Assembly (NCBI GenBank): GCA_020629715.1
Contig: JAHDCU010000001.1
Location: forward strand, 124,001-188,000
Direction: 5' to 3'
Source of the DNA: Saprospiraceae bacterium
GTDB lineage: Bacteria > Bacteroidota > Bacteroidia > Chitinophagales > Saprospiraceae
Length of the DNA stretch: 64,000 nt
Both the position numbers and the translations under genes were made by a program. Positions 12,001 through 21,200 of this stretch are shown in pieces (position 1 is the first letter of the stretch; every line of letters starts with the position of its first letter). The notes beneath the pieces were generated by a model, which saw only the letters and a program-made list of their open reading frames with translations, did no database searches and was not told the origin of the DNA.

Positions 12001-14922
12001 CGGATGTGAAGCTTGGATCTCAATACCATTATTGGGATATTGACCACCTGAGATCGTGCTTCCTAGATTATTGGCTCCTCCTGCATTCTTTCTACGAATG
12101 TATATTCGCATATAATTGAACACCGTACCACTTGGGATATTAGTCTCAAAGTTGGTTATGAAATTTACATTATTGATATACTCTCCTGGAAAATAATCCA
12201 CATTAGCCGATCCCAATCTTGCGTATCCTCTATAATACGGTGTACCTGTAGCACATCCCGAAAAACCAACTAACCCAGAGTTGAAATAATCAAAATCTGA
12301 TTGAACACCTACCTGACTAAGCCTATAATCAATAGGTAATCTACAAGTATATTCTGCACCACCGTAAGGCTCATCGCTGGCAAACATTCTGGTACGTTGA
12401 GTCAACTGTTGGATATCACCAGTAAACTGCTCGGTAGGCGTATAATAGAAGGTCAAAGCAAATGAATCTAAGTGTTCATACGTTGTTGGAGTAGTACATC
12501 CATTAGCCTGCAGTCTTGGAATAGACAAATCAGTAACTAGGGTTGTTCCTATAATCTGTTGAGTCAATACAGTGCAGGTAAAGCTGCCACCACCTTCTTC
12601 AAAAATTGTTACTTCTCCTCCAAGCGGGATAAAATTGGTATCTGCAAAATCAACCTCGGCATATACATAATCAAAATTGCTAAACGAACCGCCATTCGCA
12701 GATACGTAACCATTCATTTCTACTTTGATACTATCTCCTTTAAGAAATCGATCAGTTCGTAAAAGCCCTTCATTATATGGATCACCCTCGTTAGGTAGAC
12801 CGTTATTATCTGGATCACTTGTATACAAGTTTACACGTGCTGCTTGCGTATCCGTATGGACGAATCCATCACACTGACAATCGTCATCCATACCTGGACA
12901 CTTAATGACCACTGGTAGACTAGTTTCACATTCGATTGTTTCTGTTCCACAACCTGCACATGCACCTGAGCTCCAAACCGTAGATTTAGTAATTTCATCA
13001 TTGTAAAGAACAGGGCTACAATTGGGTCCTTCAGCTAATTCATTGACGCAGTCAGGCGTATAATCGAAGAATATTCCACTTGCTTCTGAGAATATGTCCA
13101 CACCATTAGGCGCTTGTCCCGTCCAACGCAGAATAAGCTCATCAGGGCCACCATCATTATCTGTATATGATATCATATCAGGTATCCATTGACTACCATC
13201 ATCATCATTCCAACTGGCACTACCAGGAATATAATCTAATCCATTTGGCAGTGTAAATGTGATCTCCGTATAGCAATCTGTACATTGATTTCCATTGAAA
13301 TAAATACTATTGCGTTCATCATCATCTTGCCAGTTATATCCTTGATTATTAAGATAACTGTTGGTATAGTTAGTGACTGTAGTCGATAATGTGCTGGTTT
13401 CACCTGCACAATTAGTTACTGGAGATTCCATAAAAGATCCTAAATCGACATCAAAATTAGGCCAAGCTACATTGTCTCTAACGAGCTGTTCTTGTACGAC
13501 AGTTCCACATAGATCCTCAATTTCAAAATCAGCGATATCTACACCAAATCTTCGAGGGACAGAACAACCACCACATCCGCATGGTACAGGATAGATATCA
13601 TATGAAAAAATAAGTTCTTGATCAACATCAAGCATTAGATCTCCAAACGTCACATTGAATCTTGATGCAAGATCATCACTATTACCGTATGCATTACCTA
13701 CACATGCTGAAAAAGATCCAGTGGTCGTATTGCTGATGGTAATATCAGTGACTGGAGTACCATCAATAGTAGCAACTATGCTTGTAATATCAATTGGCGT
13801 TTGCCCCCCGAATTCTGTAACGTAAGCATTTATACTTCCAGCTGGAGCTGTACCTTCATTTCTTAGAATCCATCGTTGAGTTTTTGGTGATCCATCAATA
13901 CAGGTAGGATCAAAAGGCTGAGTAGGATCTATATATTGGATGATTTCTGGCACTCTCGCTCCAAAATCTAAGGTTGCACTATATTCTGAAACCTGACAGA
14001 TATCAATAAGAGGGTCTAAAGAACAACTTGTAGCCGCCCCATAAGTAGCTTGAGGTATTTCCGTGCCTGGACAATCCGTAGTTAGCCATTCAGTACAGAT
14101 ATCGATGCCCTCATTAGTAGAAAATCCATCGACGCCAACAGTCATCTGATCCATCCAATAATAGCTACGACCACCATCTGTAGCTGCTAAATTTAATATT
14201 TGGCCAGTCTCGCAAACAAATACCGACTGAACTTCCATAAGCGGATGATCATCTACGAAAAAGAATAAAGAATCAATATTGGCTAGGCCTTCTTGAACGA
14301 CAGTTGTAGTCAAAGTATCAACCTCATTAAGTACAGATATAACCGTATTTTCTGTATTTCTACCTGGAGTACCCTGTGGTGGAATACTCACAGCTACATC
14401 TAACACAACTAGAGGCAATGAAGTGAACGTACATTGCTGAGTCATACCGTCTGCATCTATATAATCAAACGAGAAATTTACGGTTTCATCATCTGAAGCT
14501 CCACATTGCGCTTGAAGATCAAAAGTAAATGAAATTGCTCCACCACTTACATCTGGAATTATTGAAATAGATGGATCGGCAGAGGATAATGATCCTCCTG
14601 TCACATTGCCCGCAAATACAAAATCATTGGGTACAGGGAAATTAGCTACAATATTACTATTGGATCCTACTTGAGCTGAAAACGTAAATGTACCAGGGTC
14701 TCCGCATTCATTAAAGTTGGAATAGGTACCAGAAATTGCTGCGAATGGATTATTGCAATCCATAATGACTGCCTTCTTGAACTTATACTCCTTTAGCTGT
14801 TCACAAGTAAGCAAACTTTGGAAAATAGGATCTTCTGTCAAAGAACTTCCAAAGGCTGTAGATGCCACTTGAAAACATACAAATATGAAAGCAATTAGCT
14901 TTAAGCTTATTCTAAAATACAT
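1..14922 (-). CDS. Giant secreted multi-repeat surface protein (DUF11/SdrD-like/HYR), 3' end outside window
   Basis: The frame is open from the ATG at 14922 to base 1 without a stop, so at least 4974 residues are encoded and the C-terminus lies outside. The first 25 residues look like a signal peptide (MYFRISLKLIAFIF...). Residues up to about 1800 are Cys-containing Ig-like or DUF11-like modules. An SdrD B-like module (motif GDTVWYDFNVDGIQDD, near 9500) follows. About 14 DUF11 units then run from about 9200 to 2780, each opening with a FDLALxK-like motif and most closing with an acidic linker such as DEDDHDP. From 2760 to the edge the protein has HYR-like modules (PxxxCPADMTV) and ends in a carboxypeptidase-regulatory-like segment. 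The order matches the complete paralogue downstream in coordinates (15299-26269), so a T9SS sorting domain is expected beyond base 1, but this is inference. Likely role: extracellular adhesin or matrix protein, not proven. Confidence 0.9.
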   Translation of the reverse strand, partial: MYFRISLKLIAFIFVCFQVASTAFGSSLTEDPIFQSLLTCEQLKEYKFKKAVIMDCNNPFAAISGTYSNFNECGDPGTFTFSAQVGSNSNIVANFPVPNDFVFAGNVTGGSLSSADPSISIIPDVSGGAISFTFDLQAQCGASDDETVNFSFDYIDADGMTQQCTFTSLPLVVLDVAVSIPPQGTPGRNTENTVISVLNEVDTLTTTVVQEGLANIDSLFFFVDDHPLMEVQSVFVCETGQILNLAATDGGRSYYWMDQMTVGVDGFSTNEGIDICTEWLTTDCPGTEIPQATYGAATSCSLDPLIDICQVSEYSATLDFGARVPEIIQYIDPTQPFDPTCIDGSPKTQRWILRNEGTAPAGSINAYVTEFGGQTPIDITSIVATIDGTPVTDITISNTTTGSFSACVGNAYGNSDDLASRFNVTFGDLMLDVDQELIFSYDIYPVPCGCGGCSVPRRFGVDIADFEIEDLCGTVVQEQLVRDNVAWPNFDVDLGSFMESPVTNCAGETSTLSTTVTNYTNSYLNNQGYNWQDDDERNSIYFNGNQCTDCYTEITFTLPNGLDYIPGSASWNDDDGSQWIPDMISYTDNDGGPDELILRWTGQAPNGVDIFSEASGIFFDYTPDCVNELAEGPNCSPVLYNDEITKSTVWSSGACAGCGTETIECETSLPVVIKCPGMDDDCQCDGFVHTDTQAARVNLYTSDPDNNGLPNEGDPYNEGLLRTDRFLKGDSIKVEMNGYVSANGGSFSNFDYVYAEVDFADTNFIPLGGEVTIFEEGGGSFTCTVLTQQIIGTTLVTDLSIPRLQANGCTTPTTYEHLDSFALTFYYTPTEQFTGDIQQLTQRTRMFASDEPYGGAEYTCRLPIDYRLSQVGVQSDFDYFNSGLVGFSGCATGTPYYRGYARLGSANVDYFPGEYINNVNFITNFETNIPSGTVFNYMRIYIRRKNAGGANNLGSTISGGQYPNNGIEIQASHPAITIVGSQLYFDMAAFLAEQNINGGTYPDSDEGYSWSIQPYFIATCNLEAGPVENAQMLATHQTSENLYCSTSYTFEDELTNLRYDGGAEILIAAVEDCISVDGFPTCSRVRVRNLGTSVANNTWLSFASQGTGFVFSSLTRITGGASDPVLGNEFNMFDLGNLNGNANELYELCMYVNTCEEEMLTVYSGYDCVNAPSILEEAICSSEDDITFKAVRGSLSMATKQPSEDTVLGDLCDTVTYVLNFVAAGPGFLSDLYLDMNLPLDVKYVPGSFAIAYPADPNLAVVPPDADFISVTDPDYLYGNTFRLEISENEPTLAETGLIGSAGSAFNTNVVNVRFDIETKCGFGSGSRIFFESNAKEGCGTPLVPIQKDFSKLIAVSNAPEPFISEIDLDDSALNACNNDQAPVTINYSISGSDSTTDEDSIRVILPAGISFVPGSYVQGTNPLPDPPVVQNSSGLNVVYWGINGLDPGSSAEFSFSIQANDIGQACKDYPITVQTFKSGIAYCDATDEDCAVRSISDEAVANIFIDKADLAITSISASSMANGADEMLTVEAEIINNGNFETAQGADLIVDLYDDVNNNGRVDNGDVIQGSLEFQVSLTPGESTTVTETITIPAGASCGLIAYIDIAKNCSCKESGSFQFDATLDLKLPDDVFVCSNETISIGPDNDQYTYEWISLGGSDLTALSPSTSVSPANFSYDNNTGQTIVWDYGLRVSRAQGCYTFDTITVHIYPETYAEISNQVCGPITDCGDTAFSFPLSGPLDGSDYAWSVDSGDASANINNADQANAMVDTEISETTRFRLDYLDANGCAAEFIQEVSMVTCACTALGDTVWYDFNVDGIQDDSEPGIPGITVYLYNNTDLSTPIQSTMTDADGFYVFRPLPQGNYVVRFDTLGNTAPYHQLVPTLQDQGNDEDDSDADTSSGFTGSYFVPNGISNWTVDAGFYPAFDLALMKEVDTATNPGPYFPGDVITYTISVYNQGGYYAGQNIAVTDLIPTGMSYDSGTDGSVTTHLGNTAQVTASGSGSFTIDELQPEDHLEISISLMMDSGFTGSSITNYAEISSFENEFDLPDVDSEADYDPTNDSGGQAGGDSDNQLDGDGNDDEDDHDPAEIEIEVMDLALMKKLNSSYNAEPIAIGELVKFDIIVINQGDIPVENVLVQDNVPAGYIFDENEPLNQTAGWNGSVQATIPGLLNPGERDTVCLYLEAQLASGSSDYINAAEIMAAYDPNTGRDLAPFDIDSTPGSDSNNENNVAPDSPGDNNISSTGNDQVGSEDDHDIEEVNVVFADLALTKMIDPSVDLLDIKYGDTIKYLITVHNQGTMIADSVVVHDYIPNGLSFDASISGNSVWNVDGSDAVRTYIKDLYPTAQKSVCLWLTLNTPDEGTDYTNVAEISEFFDQKGIDRSDEDIDSDLNSDPDDNAGGAVYTDADDSIDGDGTGNPGDSSAATDEDNSDPAILPVYDLALTKSLLTEGPYSYGDDLTYRVYIYNQGNVDAYNVEVTDSIPSGLGFDVAANSDWDDTSAPEVSYTFGNVISAGMVDSVDIVLSLEQANGASDYTNIAEIRGGEDADGNTQTDADSTGDNDSENDNGGEVNGATDDQVDGNGTDDEDDHDPAIVEIYDLALVKRTSQTGPFSYGDVITYEIEVYNQGSIDANNIVVKDSIPCGLSYLAVNDGVWTYDGTGSATTTISTVLASGESTTVSIQLEVQACLNGSAGNWTNIAEITSSEDTDGNDMTDEDIDSTSDDDSTNDGTSENDATDNSNGDEDDHDPEVIEIYDLALTKSLVTEGPYSYGDDLTYRVYIYNQGNVDAYNVEVTDSIPSGLGFDAASNSDWDDTALPEVSYTFGNAIAAGEVDSVDIILSLEQANGAADYTNIAEITGGEDADGNPQTDADSTGDNDSENDNGGEVNGATDDQVDGNGTDDEDDHDPAIVEIYDLALVKRTSQTGPFSYGDVITYEIEVYNQGSIDANNIVVKDSIPCGLSYLAVNDGVWTYDGTGSATTTISTVLASGESTTVSIQLEVQACLNGSAGNWTNIAEITSSEDTDGNDMTDEDIDSTADDDSTNDGTSENDATDNSNGDEDDHDPEVVEIYDLALTKSLVTEGPYSYGDDLTYRVYIYNQGNVDAYNVEVTDSIPSGLGFDAAANSDWDDTSAPEVIYTFSNVIPAGMVDSVDIVLSLEQANGAEDYTNIAEITGGEDADGNPQTDADSTGDNDSENDSGGEVTGATDDQVDGNGTDDEDDHDPAIVEFFDLATIKRISNLDAMSGFVFGDAIDYEILVINQGSIDASNITVVDYVPQGYDIDYSINPGWSGPATAPATLTYNHAGALASGDTLIIPISLIIKQVDNADFREAYTNTAEIADAHDGNGDDIEDIDSTPDSDEDNDGVPSNDITDNSDSDEDDHDIALPPFADLALKKTLAIDYTVINVGDDVRFKITVFNQGTMPLQNIEITDYVPNGLSYSTSDPNVWDDTNPSMLTKVLSDPLAAGDSISVEVVLTVGPFMVLEDYINYAEISSFEDLEGNMPMDFDSTPDQDPDNDPGAEFNTDSDDHILDDGQDLDGDGIRDEDDHDLEAILIFDLALKKTTDHVDPVLVGDDVKFDITVYNQGNIQAKDVKVRDYIPAGFALSPASIGWTSIDANNAEYTINEIPILDSITIEIVLTVQQGANYDNLINYAEISSAFDEFDIDRTLLDVDSTADSDPDNDQGGELYSSDDNYVDGNGKNNAGEDEDDHDPAQPPIFDLALIKYRIDQTPIIPGDIITHTIKIYNQGNIDATNITVYDYLPEALELSSTDTNGWTRVIDKSYEKTFAGLLAAGDSLILEMEVEVQIGAGLDNTTNFAEIFGADNRSGEDMTNMDIDSSPDGNEGNDSGGDPSNATDDMVNDDGRDTDGDGIMDEDDHDPAALPIFDLALRKTTALVPVEMGDEVEFMIEICNQGTENASNITIVDYIPVGLQYIADARNMGWDATDVMNPTYDYMPVINVGDCAMISIWLEVISEEPSELINYSEIVSAEDDMGNDRTGLDIDSVNDNDNTNDNGLEPYSDSDDEIDENGRAGEDEDDHDQAWLLVCEEIVCNAEINISLDEDCSTTFTPSMILSPATYPDYVYTVEIRDMDGNIRVDGTFTAADIGEMFFITVTLPLCDNISCWSKVTVEDKFAPVIDCPADMTIACTALPSVGEPTVMENCGDHTLTLLNETIDDLGGCDPDYIRRITRSYQATDAQGNVSEVCSFNIFLERIDLGDVVMPSMNFQALSNTALECTSGYAVDANGNPDPSVTGVPTYLGTDLFPDIPMEFCNGFVSYEDNDLGTVGCVRTITRTWTVGEWHCNADMTVMGAQIIQIQDNTAPIITCPSDMTVSTSGVNVCEAMVSLPSATAVEQCNLSGSNPAQVEIDVIYPGGFLDNENGGSVVLSTGANVITYVAYDECYNSSSCTMTVTVMDESQPIAICQVNTVVALNSAGVGILNAIDVDQGSFDDCGIDRFEIARMSDNCNDADNLVFGESVSFCCADGGSEQMVIFRVYDMSGNYNECMVSVEVQDKQLPSISCPADMTVECGTVFDPNNMSITFGDASVSDNCTSANAITEVVADNRNNCGLGVVERTISIPDGQGGTMSCTQRITFEDSSPYMGPSASDWPSDMTFNNDVCTMQDLHPDNLAPGVGYPIIDTGDACSQVAMSYVDQEFGFVPGTDACFKVLRDWTVIDWCRRNPDGTIPQYTYQQTLKVTNSIAPQITSSLADVVVETFDSNCADGEVSLVLTATDDCTATEDLTIRYEIDANNDGSIDISNNGNDASGTYPIGIHRIYWEVLDGCGNIVLGDYLFEVRNATNPTPVCIQGLSTELVAMDLNNDGIPDAEMVMLEASSFDGSSYHICGYPVTFSFSADVTDTEVIFDCNDLGQQAIELWVTDSNGNQDFCVTFVVVQDNNDVDICTAQGMLNISGQVSTRQSEPVEAVSVDLEGTIVPTIDTTSAIGMYSFPSMAMGGIYEVVPSK
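5215..7600 (-). repeat. In-frame 948-bp tandem super-repeat (two and a half copies) inside the giant gene
   Basis: Two different DUF11 units (about 158 residues each) form a pair that repeats with a period of exactly 948 bp (316 codons). Copies occupy about 6653-7600, 5705-6652 and a partial copy 5215-5704. The stretch 5855-6186 is identical base for base to 6803-7134 (332 bp compared by eye), with flanking mismatches at 5854/6802 and 6187/7135. The rest of the copies differ by scattered substitutions. The period is a multiple of three, so gain or loss of a copy keeps the frame. This indicates recent duplication or gene conversion. Confidence 0.9.
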
Positions 14923-15072
14923 TGTGTAAGATTTTATACTCTTAAATGACTTTAATAAGCTCTATTATGGACTCTGGCGTATTAGGCTAAGGTTGGTGAG
15001 GTCAAATTATCTAAATGAAAGCAATGCAAAAATCAGAAATAAAATTCTAGCTTTTGTAATTACTCCTTTATG

Positions 15073-15080
15073 CAAAAGTA
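15073..15080 (-). promoter_or_regulatory. Possible -7 promoter element for the giant gene starting at 14922
   Basis: The minus strand reads TACTTTTG, which fits the Bacteroidota -7 consensus TAnnTTTG and is followed by C as is common. No good TTG-type -33 element lies 17-20 bases upstream, so support is partial. It would give a leader of about 140 bases. Confidence 0.35.
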
Positions 15081-15243
15081 ACGATATATCTACAATTAAT
15101 TTATAATATTATTTTTTTTACTAATATATAATAAGCTAAAAAACAATATTTAACACCTTAAAGACGTATTTTATTTCTCAATGTCACATACGGTGACTAA
15201 TTATATCTAAAATTATAATTCTAGAATGTGGATATTTACAAGT

Positions 15244-15278
15244 GAAAAAAAATAGGCTCTAGTGTAACTAGAGCCTAT
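15244..15278 (-). terminator. Rho-independent terminator of the giant gene 15299-26269
   Basis: A perfect 11-bp inverted repeat (ATAGGCTCTAG / CTAGAGCCTAT, 15252-15262 and 15268-15278) with a 5-base loop lies 21 bases after the stop codon. On the minus strand it is followed directly by a run of T (15244-15251), the classic intrinsic terminator layout. Confidence 0.88.
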
Positions 15279-15298
15279 CGTATTAAATAAAAGGTCGC

Positions 15299-18200
15299 TT
15301 ATTTAATCTTTATCATCTTGATGGTTTGACTTCTACCATCTTCGAGCTTTAGCTCAACATATGTCATACCATCGTAATCGAAATCTGATTTTTCAATAAT
15401 TATACTATTGATTCCTCTATTACTCCTTCTTGACTCATTGTAGAGAAGTTTTCCAGTGAGGTCATAAATAGTGATTTCTGCTGTTTGAGACTTCTCAATG
15501 TAAAACTCAATAGTCGTAACTTCATTCCAAGGGTTAGGCTCGTTTTGATATAGTATGAAGTCTCCTTCGATATTTTCAAATTTCTCAAGGTTGAGAGATC
15601 CTATTTCAAAATTATTCAAATAGATCTCAGGCTTGAAATTAGAATCATCTAAAATATCAATACTAGATCTGTCTATCACTTGACTTGAAGATATAGAGAA
15701 CAGTTCTTCTCCTTTCTCCACATTGATCAACTCAACATCATTAATACTGATAATAATTTCGGAATTTTCAACGTAAATATTAGCGGGAGTAACTTCAAAT
15801 AGTTCCGATGAAATCTGAATATCTGCCAATTCTTGAGCCGAATAAAGTTTGAGCTGCATACCATAAGCTGCTACACTTTCATCAATAGTGAACGAAACAC
15901 TATACTCTTCTGATTGCTCCATTTTGATAGGAATAATTTTACCATTTCGAGATGTAACAGATTCTTCTTGCATACTTGGACTAGTCCAACTACTATTGAC
16001 ATCTCCGATTTTTACTCCAACAAAGTCGGCGGTTATACTATTAGAAAGTAATGGCACCTCAACTACTTGATTATATGGTTGCTCCAATGGACTAATATCC
16101 GAATTGAACACAAAGGAATGATCTATCATTTTCCAAGAAGTATTATTCGGGAATTCCGCTATTGCACCCATGATTACTTTTCTAAGTTCAATAATATCTG
16201 CAGCAGAAATATGCTCAGAGTTATTGACATCACCTGCAATATACTCATATGGTCTATCCAGTAAATCAATACCAAGTATATGGCGCTGAAGTATAATCAG
16301 ATCTAATGTAGATAGACCCTGATCATGTGGTGTATCCATATTTGGAATAATATTGTATGATCCACCAGAGAACATTGATGGGAATGCATAATAACCTTCC
16401 AAATCAACATTAATGATAGGAAGATTACTCCCTTCTAGATTAACTTCACTGCCTATCAAAGCATTTCCAGAGACTGATTCGATATACCCATCCACAATAT
16501 TTGGTGGAGAAGTACAAAGTCCATCAGGATCTTCAAGTGTATAACCAGTCTTACATCTAAAGAAATTACCGCTTTGATCAAATACTACCACGTATATATC
16601 TTGTATGGGGGTTAGATCATCACAGCCTAATATAATATTTGGAAATAATGTAGTAGGAGGAACATTTTCATCATTAAATGGCTCTGTAAAGAAGAATTGA
16701 AAATCTCCTTCAACGGTGCAATTATCAGTTAATTCACATACAAACTCAGTCGGTACGATTGTGAAATCGCCTTGATCTGTAATATCATAAAATGCCTTTT
16801 TACACTCAAAAGAAGGTTTTTCAGTATCTGCTAAGACTGTCAAGGTGAATGTTTCGCTAGTTTCTAAACCACATACATCTACCGCTGTAACTGTAATATC
16901 GTAAACGCCAGCTGGATAAGTGCCACTAGCATCAGCAGTATCATTGGAATCAGCAAATGGACTATTATTTGAGCTACTTGCTAATCTACATTCCATAATC
17001 TGAGTCTCTAGATTAATAAATCCAAGAGGGCAATCTACAGTCAAATCATCGGGAACGACTAATACTGGTGCCGCATCATCGACAACGACTACCGCTTGAT
17101 CAAATGTAAATACACCAGCATCATCAATAGAGTTTAACTGGCAGGAATCGATGACGGTCCATCTTCTTGAAAGAGTATCAGCACTACAAGTTATTGTTTC
17201 ATTAATGATTTCTTGACTTATCGAAATTCTAGAACAATCTAAATCTGAATCATCCACTAGTACCATACCAGGTAGTGTAGACAGGTCCAAATCCGTACAC
17301 GGATCGATAAATATAGTATCCATTGGGAACGTAATATCTGTCTCTACAAGTGGATTATCTCCCGTCTCAATGGTAATAAATTGACTACATTGAAATGACT
17401 GATTGGTCGTAGGATTAGTAGCTGTAAAAGTTCTAATAATTGTACCAACGTCACATGCATTGAGATCCATCGTTACACTTTCTTCAATCACTAGCTGATT
17501 ACAAGCATTGACTACGGTAGGTTGCCCAAAAATACTAAGATCTGAAATATCCGAACCACAAGGTATCGTCACATTGGCTGGGCAATTTAATGACTCAGTT
17601 TCAACTACAGTTACCTGAACCTCGCATGATACTTGATTATCAGTACCATTACTGACGGTAACCATGACATTGTTATCACCGAGATCTTCGCAACCAAATG
17701 TACTCTGTGATAGAGAAATCGTAACTGGGTTACCACAAGAAGTCGCACTACCGTTATCAATATCTGATGATGATACTGTGACCATCCCAGCATCTCCTAA
17801 TTCTACCGTGATATCAGCTACTGAACATACAGGCGTTGAAATATCGACAACTGTAATTGTTGCTTGACAAGTCGTCACATTATTACCATTATCTGTAACG
17901 GTAACGGTAATCAAGTTATCTCCAATATCAGTACAATTTAGAGAAGTGATATCACTAGTAGTGGATACAATCTGACCACATGGATCCATCGTACCATTAT
18001 CCAGTGCAGATAAGTCAATTACAAAAGTTTCATTTTCATCGATACTGACTGTAATATCCTGAAGCATACATATTGGTGCTTGATCATCAACTACTGTCAC
18101 CGTTGCGGTACATGTGGAAGTTGACCCATTACTATCATCTGTTACTGTTAAGGTCACTATGTTTTCTCCAATATCATTACAAGCAAAAAAGTCTGGCTCT

Positions 18201-21200
18201 ATAGAAAACGAAACGTCATCTGAGCACCCTGCTGTACTACCATTATCAATATCTGATGCCGAAATATTTGCTTGGCCATTTTCATCGAGATTTACTGTAA
18301 TATCTTGTACCATACATATTGGTAAAGAAATATCTTCTAAGGTAACCGTCGCTGTACAGCTTGTAGTGTTACCACTATCATCTGTAACCGTAACTGTAAT
18401 CAAATTATCACCAAGATTTTCGCAAGATAAAGTAGCTGGTATCGCTTCGAAAGAAACGATCGAACCACAATCATCGAATGATCCATTATCTAAATCTGAT
18501 GCTACAATATTAGCAGTATCATTAGCATCTATACTTATGGTGATATCCTGGAGAATACAAGTGGGCGCAGTATTATCTACAACAGTGACTGTTGCTGAAC
18601 AGTTAGTGGTATTTCCACTGAGATCAGAAACCGTTACGCTGATTATATTATCACCAATATCTGTACAATCAAAGCTATCTTCACTTAAGATGAAACTTAG
18701 ATCATTATCATCGCCACATGCATCACTAGAACCATTATTAAGCATTGTTCCAGTTATAGATGTAGAACCTCCTTCGCTCACTTGTACTGTAATATCTTGT
18801 AGTTGACATACAGGAGCTACATCATCTGTAATCGTAACTTCAGCGGTACAAACCGTTGTGTTGCCGCTGATATCTGTCACAGTAATATTCACAGTATTTA
18901 AACCAATGTTATCACAATTAAATGTACTTGGTTCTACCATAAGGACAACTGCATCATCGGTACATGCATCTACAGAACCATTATTGAATTGATCTCCAGT
19001 AATAATCGCACTATTATTATCAAGTTGCACCGTAATATCTGCAACATTACATATTGGACCTGTAATATCATTTACTGTGATATCAACAGAACAAGTAGAA
19101 CTATTACCACACATATCTGATACAGTGTAAACTACAGTTGTAGTCCCAACTGGGTATGTACCCGAAGCACTTCCATTATTGGAATCTGCAAAATCAGAAT
19201 TATTAGTCACCGTAAAACTGGATATACAATCTGTATTTACAGAAGGGACATCTAATTGGACTGAAGCACTACATGTACCAACAGCAGCATCTACCGCAAC
19301 ACTTGATGGACAATCAATTATAGGTGTAGTAGTATTAAACAAGGCTATATTTTGATCAAACGTACAGACAAGTGGAAGATTACCACAATTGAATGTCACA
19401 GACCATGTACGTGTTATATTCGTACATCCATTACTACTATCTGTATTAGTCACGTCATTGAAGTCAATATCGAAATCACCACAAATACAATTAGGATCAA
19501 CCGTAAGCATACTTCCTAATGCAGCTGGAGATAGAACAGTATTGCAGGCCGTCACTTGAATATCAGAAGGTGGCATTATACAATCCTTAGGATCTATACA
19601 TACATTTACATCATTATTATCTTGTACATCCACTGTAGTAGAGCAAAAAGATGTATTTCCATTTGCATCTGTAACCCATAACTCAACGGTTTGAGGACCA
19701 AGGTCTAGACAGGTAAATGTTATTTTATCATCATCCACATCTGATGAAAAACTTAGATTGATAGGCGTATCGCAAGAGTGATAGCTACCTGCATCTACAT
19801 TTTCTACATAAAGACATGCTTGTTCCTCATCTGGGACTCCGTCGCCATCGAGATCTACTGGCTCAAGTGCAATACTTATACCATCGATACAATATGCAGT
19901 AGGTGTTTTACAACTCAATACAGTGAAACTCTGAGTACATGCATTTACATTTCCACATGCATCTTCAAAACTCCAGATTATACTATGAGTCCCGATTGGA
20001 TAATTTGCACTAGCGGATACTGTAGATGATGAACCCGAAACAGTAATTAAATCTTCACCATCACTAAATTCATCTAATACATATGTCCAGTTTAATAAAT
20101 TTCCTGGAGTACAATCATCTGTAGCAGACATGGTAAGGTCTACAAAAGCAGGACCACAATTTACATCAAAACTACATGTCTCAATTGCATCGCAATTACC
20201 TGTAAGCGTAGGAGCTTGATTATTACTTATTTTTATTATCTGATCATAGCTTTGAGTCAATCCATTTTGACACCAATCAATCACTGACCATTTTCTTAAT
20301 ATTTTTAAACATGCATCCGTATCAGGTACAAATTCAAATACTTGATCTGTATATGCATAGCTAGTGAGATCACATGCATCCTCAGAAAGGATAGGAAAAC
20401 CGTTTTCTGTAGGAAGGTTTTGAGGATCTAGTGAATTTCCTAAACATTCAGTTACAGTCTCATAATCTTCAGGCCAATCGATATCCATATGAAAATCAAA
20501 TGGGTCATTGTTAATAATTGTAATCGTCTGGGTACAATTAGAGAAGCCGTTAGCATCACTTGCTTGAAACTCTCTGGTAATAGTACCTACCCTACATTGA
20601 GATATATCAGAAGTGATTAATTCTCTCATCTGTACTTGACATGCGTCTGTAGCAGTAGCTACTCCAAATTCTGAAAGATCATTTAAATCATAAACATAAT
20701 GGCAATCTATCGTCACATCTGCTGGACATGTAATGACGGGTGCAAACTTATCTTGCACCTGAACATTGACCATACAATCATTAAAATTGCCTTGTACATC
20801 ATATGCACGGAGTACTACGACAATGGTATTGCCAACATCAGCACAGCAAAATCTAACAGATTCACCGAAATCGGTGATAGCATCTCCGCAAGATGCACCC
20901 TCATCCATTCTAAATACCTCTAGTCTATCTAAGCTACAATCATCAAACGAACCCTCATCAAAACTCTGCGCAAAGACAGTTGCTTCACCAGTTTGATTAA
21001 TGCTCACGACAGTCTCTTGATTACAAATAGTCACTGGAGCTGTCTCATCTACAACAGTTACCGTAAATGAACAACTTGAAGAATTATGACATTCATCGTA
21101 TGCCGTATAAGTAATTGTATTTATCCCAGAAGATAATGTAACGGCACCACCGTTAGCATTATCAATAAATCCATCAGGATAGGTGATATCGACAACAATA

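Larger units (their letters stand above)
14923..15298. other. AT-rich intergenic region between the two giant genes
   Basis: This 376-base stretch holds no convincing gene. It contains the terminator of the upstream giant gene at its right end (15244-15278) and a possible -7 promoter element for the downstream giant gene (15073-15080). The rest is very AT-rich and unremarkable. The presence of both signals suggests that the two giant genes are separately transcribed. Confidence 0.6.
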
